This document shows, in pieces, positions 61,714 to 64,000 of a stretch of 64,000 nucleotides of DNA (the stretch's first letter is position 1; every line of letters begins with the position of its first letter). A program made the position numbers and the translations under genes. The stretch is from Morchella semilibera. Lineage: Eukaryota; Ascomycota; Pezizomycetes; Pezizales; Morchellaceae. The stretch covers positions 186,001-250,000 of the forward strand of contig WBVU01000015.1 of assembly GCA_009192285.1 (NCBI GenBank). The letters run 5' to 3'. The notes under the pieces were generated by a model. The model made no database searches. It worked only from the letters and a program-made list of their open reading frames with translations, and was not told the DNA's origin.

Positions 61714-62780
61714 ATGTCGGCGGCCCGCAGCTCGATTTTTGATGCGACAGACAAGGACATTGAGATGCTCCTTGCTGCCCAGGCGCACATGGGCTCCAAG
61801 AACTTGCAAGTGCGTACACATTGGATATCAAGAAGTGGGGGAGATGAAGGGTATTGGAAAGCTTTCAGCGCTGACTGGAAATGGCAATAGGTCCACATGG
61901 ACCCATATGTGTGGAAGACAAGGCCTGACGGTGTCAACATCATCAACATCGGAAAGACCTGGTTAGTTTATTTCTTTACGACAGGAGCTACAGCAGCAAT
62001 CAATGTACCTAATTGAAGTGCATTTATTGGAGAAACTCGGTCTAACAGTGCTTTTTGATAATTTATAGGGAGAAGATTGTCCTCGCTGCCAGAATCATTG
62101 CTACCATCGACAATCCGGCCGATATCTGCGCTGTTTCCGCCCGTCCCTACGGTCAGCGTGCTGTCTTGAAGTTCGCTGCCCACACCGGTGCCACTGCTAT
62201 CGCCGGTCGTTTCACCCCTGGTAACTTCACCAACTATATCACTCGTTCTTTCAAGGAGCCCCGCCTTATCATCGTCACCGATCCCCGCACCGATGCCCAG
62301 GCCATCAAGGAGGCCTCATACGTCAACATCCCCGTCATCGGTCTGTGTGATACCGACTCTCCCACTGAGTTTGTCGATGTTGCCATCCCTACCAACAACA
62401 AGTCACGCAACTCCATCGGTCTTATCTGGTGGATGCTTGCTCGCGAAGTCCTCCGTCTTCGTGGAACCATTCCTTCAAGGGAGACCGAGTGGGATGTCAT
62501 GACCGATCTCTACTTCTACCGCGACCCCGAGGCTGAGGAACAGAAGGCTGTCGAGGAAGCCGACAAGGTTCCTGGTGCTGAGGAGGCTGTGCCAGAAAGC
62601 GGGTTTGCTGCTGCCACTTCCGGTGCTGACTGGGATGTTGCTGGTCAGTCCGGAACCTTCGTTCCTCCTGAGGCTACTGGCCCTGCGCCGAGCTGGGATG
62701 CTGACGCTGCTGGTGGTGACTGGGCTGCGGACACTGCTGCCGCTGCCGATACTTCTGCCGCTGCTACAACTGGATGGTAA
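61714..62780 (+). CDS. RPS0: 40S ribosomal protein uS2 (RPS0/laminin-receptor family)
   Basis: Structural protein of the small ribosomal subunit needed for 20S pre-rRNA maturation. Three exons: 61714..61809, 61891..61961, 62069..62780, giving 292 residues. The sequence is highly conserved: [93 protein letters not shown] and [17 protein letters not shown]. The tail is acidic and Ala/Asp/Trp-rich as in fungal RPS0 (ending AATTGW). Codon use in exon 3 is strongly biased to C-ending codons, unlike neighbours, as expected for high expression. Two introns near the 5' end are typical of ribosomal protein genes. Confidence 0.97.
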
Positions 62781-64000
62781 AAAGGTTGGGATTAATGTGT
62801 TTCATTTTTTTTTTCCTTACGACCAAATAAAAAAAATTTCAAATCTGGGAACTTCAAAAAAAAAATCTAAATTAGGGCTTTGTTTAATCGGAGTTCCAAA
62901 AGTTGTGCTTTACATACAGAGCCATGATCTGAGGTGGAAATTAAATAACCCAGGCGCTGCTGATATGATAGAAGCATGATATTTGTATTTGGTATTGGTA
63001 AATGATTTTCTTCGGTTTGTCAACTGGTCTTATGCAACCGCCGAACAGGATATTTCGTTTGGAGTTGTGGGTGGTTTCATCTCTCTGTTGTTTCAGTTAG
63101 GGGGGGGGGGGTAAAATGAAAGAAAGCAATAGCCTTCCATACACGCCGCCCATAAGATTTTGCACTTTGAACTGATAAGAAGTAAAGATACCTCCATGTA
63201 CGCACCCCATCCCCAATGAAGCAAGCTCCCTGCCAACCGAGCTTTTGTCCAATCTTCACTGGCTGCAGGTTTGGCGACCAGTTTTGCGTAGTAGAGGACC
63301 CCAAGGACTGGTAAGAAGTGAGCCCGGAGTAAAGATATGTGAGTGCCCGTTTGGAAGCCAGTGCTCCGTTACATATTAAAACCGAGTCTAAGAGTGAGGT
63401 GCTGTTTGGGAGAATGTTGATGGATACCAACGCTGAGGTTAGTAGTAGCTAAGGCCTAAACGTTGATACCAGCAGTGGGGTTGATTGGGGGACAGTTATG
63501 GTGGGAAAAAGCAAATCCAAGTTACTTTCGTTTTCATGTGTTTCCTAGACCCCACAAAATTGGCTGTAAAACACAACTGAATTTCCTAGAACAGGGTTTT
63601 CACCCGGACGGAGTTTCAAACCGCCAGAGCCCACTGTCGCCCTACACCGGAAATCATTTCTTTTTGCTCGTTCCTCGGCTTATATTTAGGAGATACCAAG
63701 GCGGGAGCTAGGTAAGTTGATTACCCACATGATCCATCGCTGAACTATAATAAGGGAACTGGGCCGAAAGTAGACTCCCGAATAAGAGGGCTCAGGATAG
63801 GAGAACTAACTCCGATGTCTTGAATAACTGACAACTCTTGTTCCCTTCCCAAGATCTTGGGCGTCTTTTATTTACTACTACTCATACGCCTCCCCCAAGA
63901 TACCATGTATTCCCATGTACTTTAATGTTGAGTTATGCACCTACATGTAGTTCACAATGTTGCCCGCAATATTACACGCGATTATATAAATGTATACTTT
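62781..64000. other. Downstream and intergenic region at right edge
   Basis: T- and A-rich 3' UTR of RPS0 to about 62880, then DNA with no recognised gene. A G run lies at 63101-63111 and TACATGTA at 63942. Confidence 0.5.

Overview
The window looks like nuclear DNA of a filamentous ascomycete (Pezizomycotina). Genes carry many short introns (about 50-150 bp) with CTAAC-type branch points, products match ascomycete families (SWI1 with polyQ, Whi5-type G1 repressor, WSC sensor, Slm PH protein, CP2/grainyhead-type factor, class V chitinase), and intergenic DNA is long with pyrimidine-rich 5' leaders. The species cannot be fixed from sequence alone; an early-diverging lineage such as Pezizomycetes is only a guess.

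Layout. 1-9 kb: partial eIF3 subunit e (-) diverges from mitochondrial ribosomal protein mL49 (+); SWI1 (-) with a G/C-biased 2.5 kb upstream region; an orphan two-exon gene at 8.5-9.0 kb. 9.7-12.3 kb: glycogen branching enzyme (9 exons). 13.4 kb: small RVSF-motif protein. 16.0 kb: KEOPS subunit Cgi121. 17.1-20.2 kb: GH47 alpha-1,2-mannosidase (9 exons, -). 22.8-24.3 kb: vacuolar aspartic protease PEP4 type. 24.3-31.6 kb: gene-poor stretch. 31.6-34.4 kb: CP2/grainyhead transcription factor. 36.2-38.9 kb: complete pogo/Tigger-type DNA transposon with an uninterrupted two-exon transposase. 39.2 kb: mitochondrial mL44. 41.7-44.4 kb: metallopeptidase-like protein with C-terminal jacalin lectin domain (10 exons, -). 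45.9 kb: Whi5-type repressor. 49.2 kb: WSC cell-wall sensor. 52.9-53.9 kb: phosphatidylserine synthase (-). 55.7-58.2 kb: Slm1/2-type PH protein. 59.0-60.9 kb: GH18 chitinase (8 exons, -). 61.7-62.8 kb: 40S ribosomal protein uS2 (RPS0).

The genes are mostly unrelated housekeeping genes, not a cluster. Themes that recur are cell envelope and secretory pathway (WSC, Slm, chitinase, GH47, PS synthase, PEP4) and mitochondrial translation (mL49, mL44).

The observations most worth a second look are: (i) the metallopeptidase-jacalin protein, whose reconstructed exons keep the family framework but show no HExxH zinc site; (ii) about 33 copies of the palindrome TACATGTA, almost all intergenic; (iii) the apparently intact transposon with direct subterminal repeats; (iv) three kinds of small MITE-like repeat; (v) odd splicing: a GC-AG intron, a 14-nt first exon, 14- and 19-nt internal exons, and recurring GTTCGT donors. 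I found no CRISPR, tRNA or rRNA genes, and no virus-derived element.
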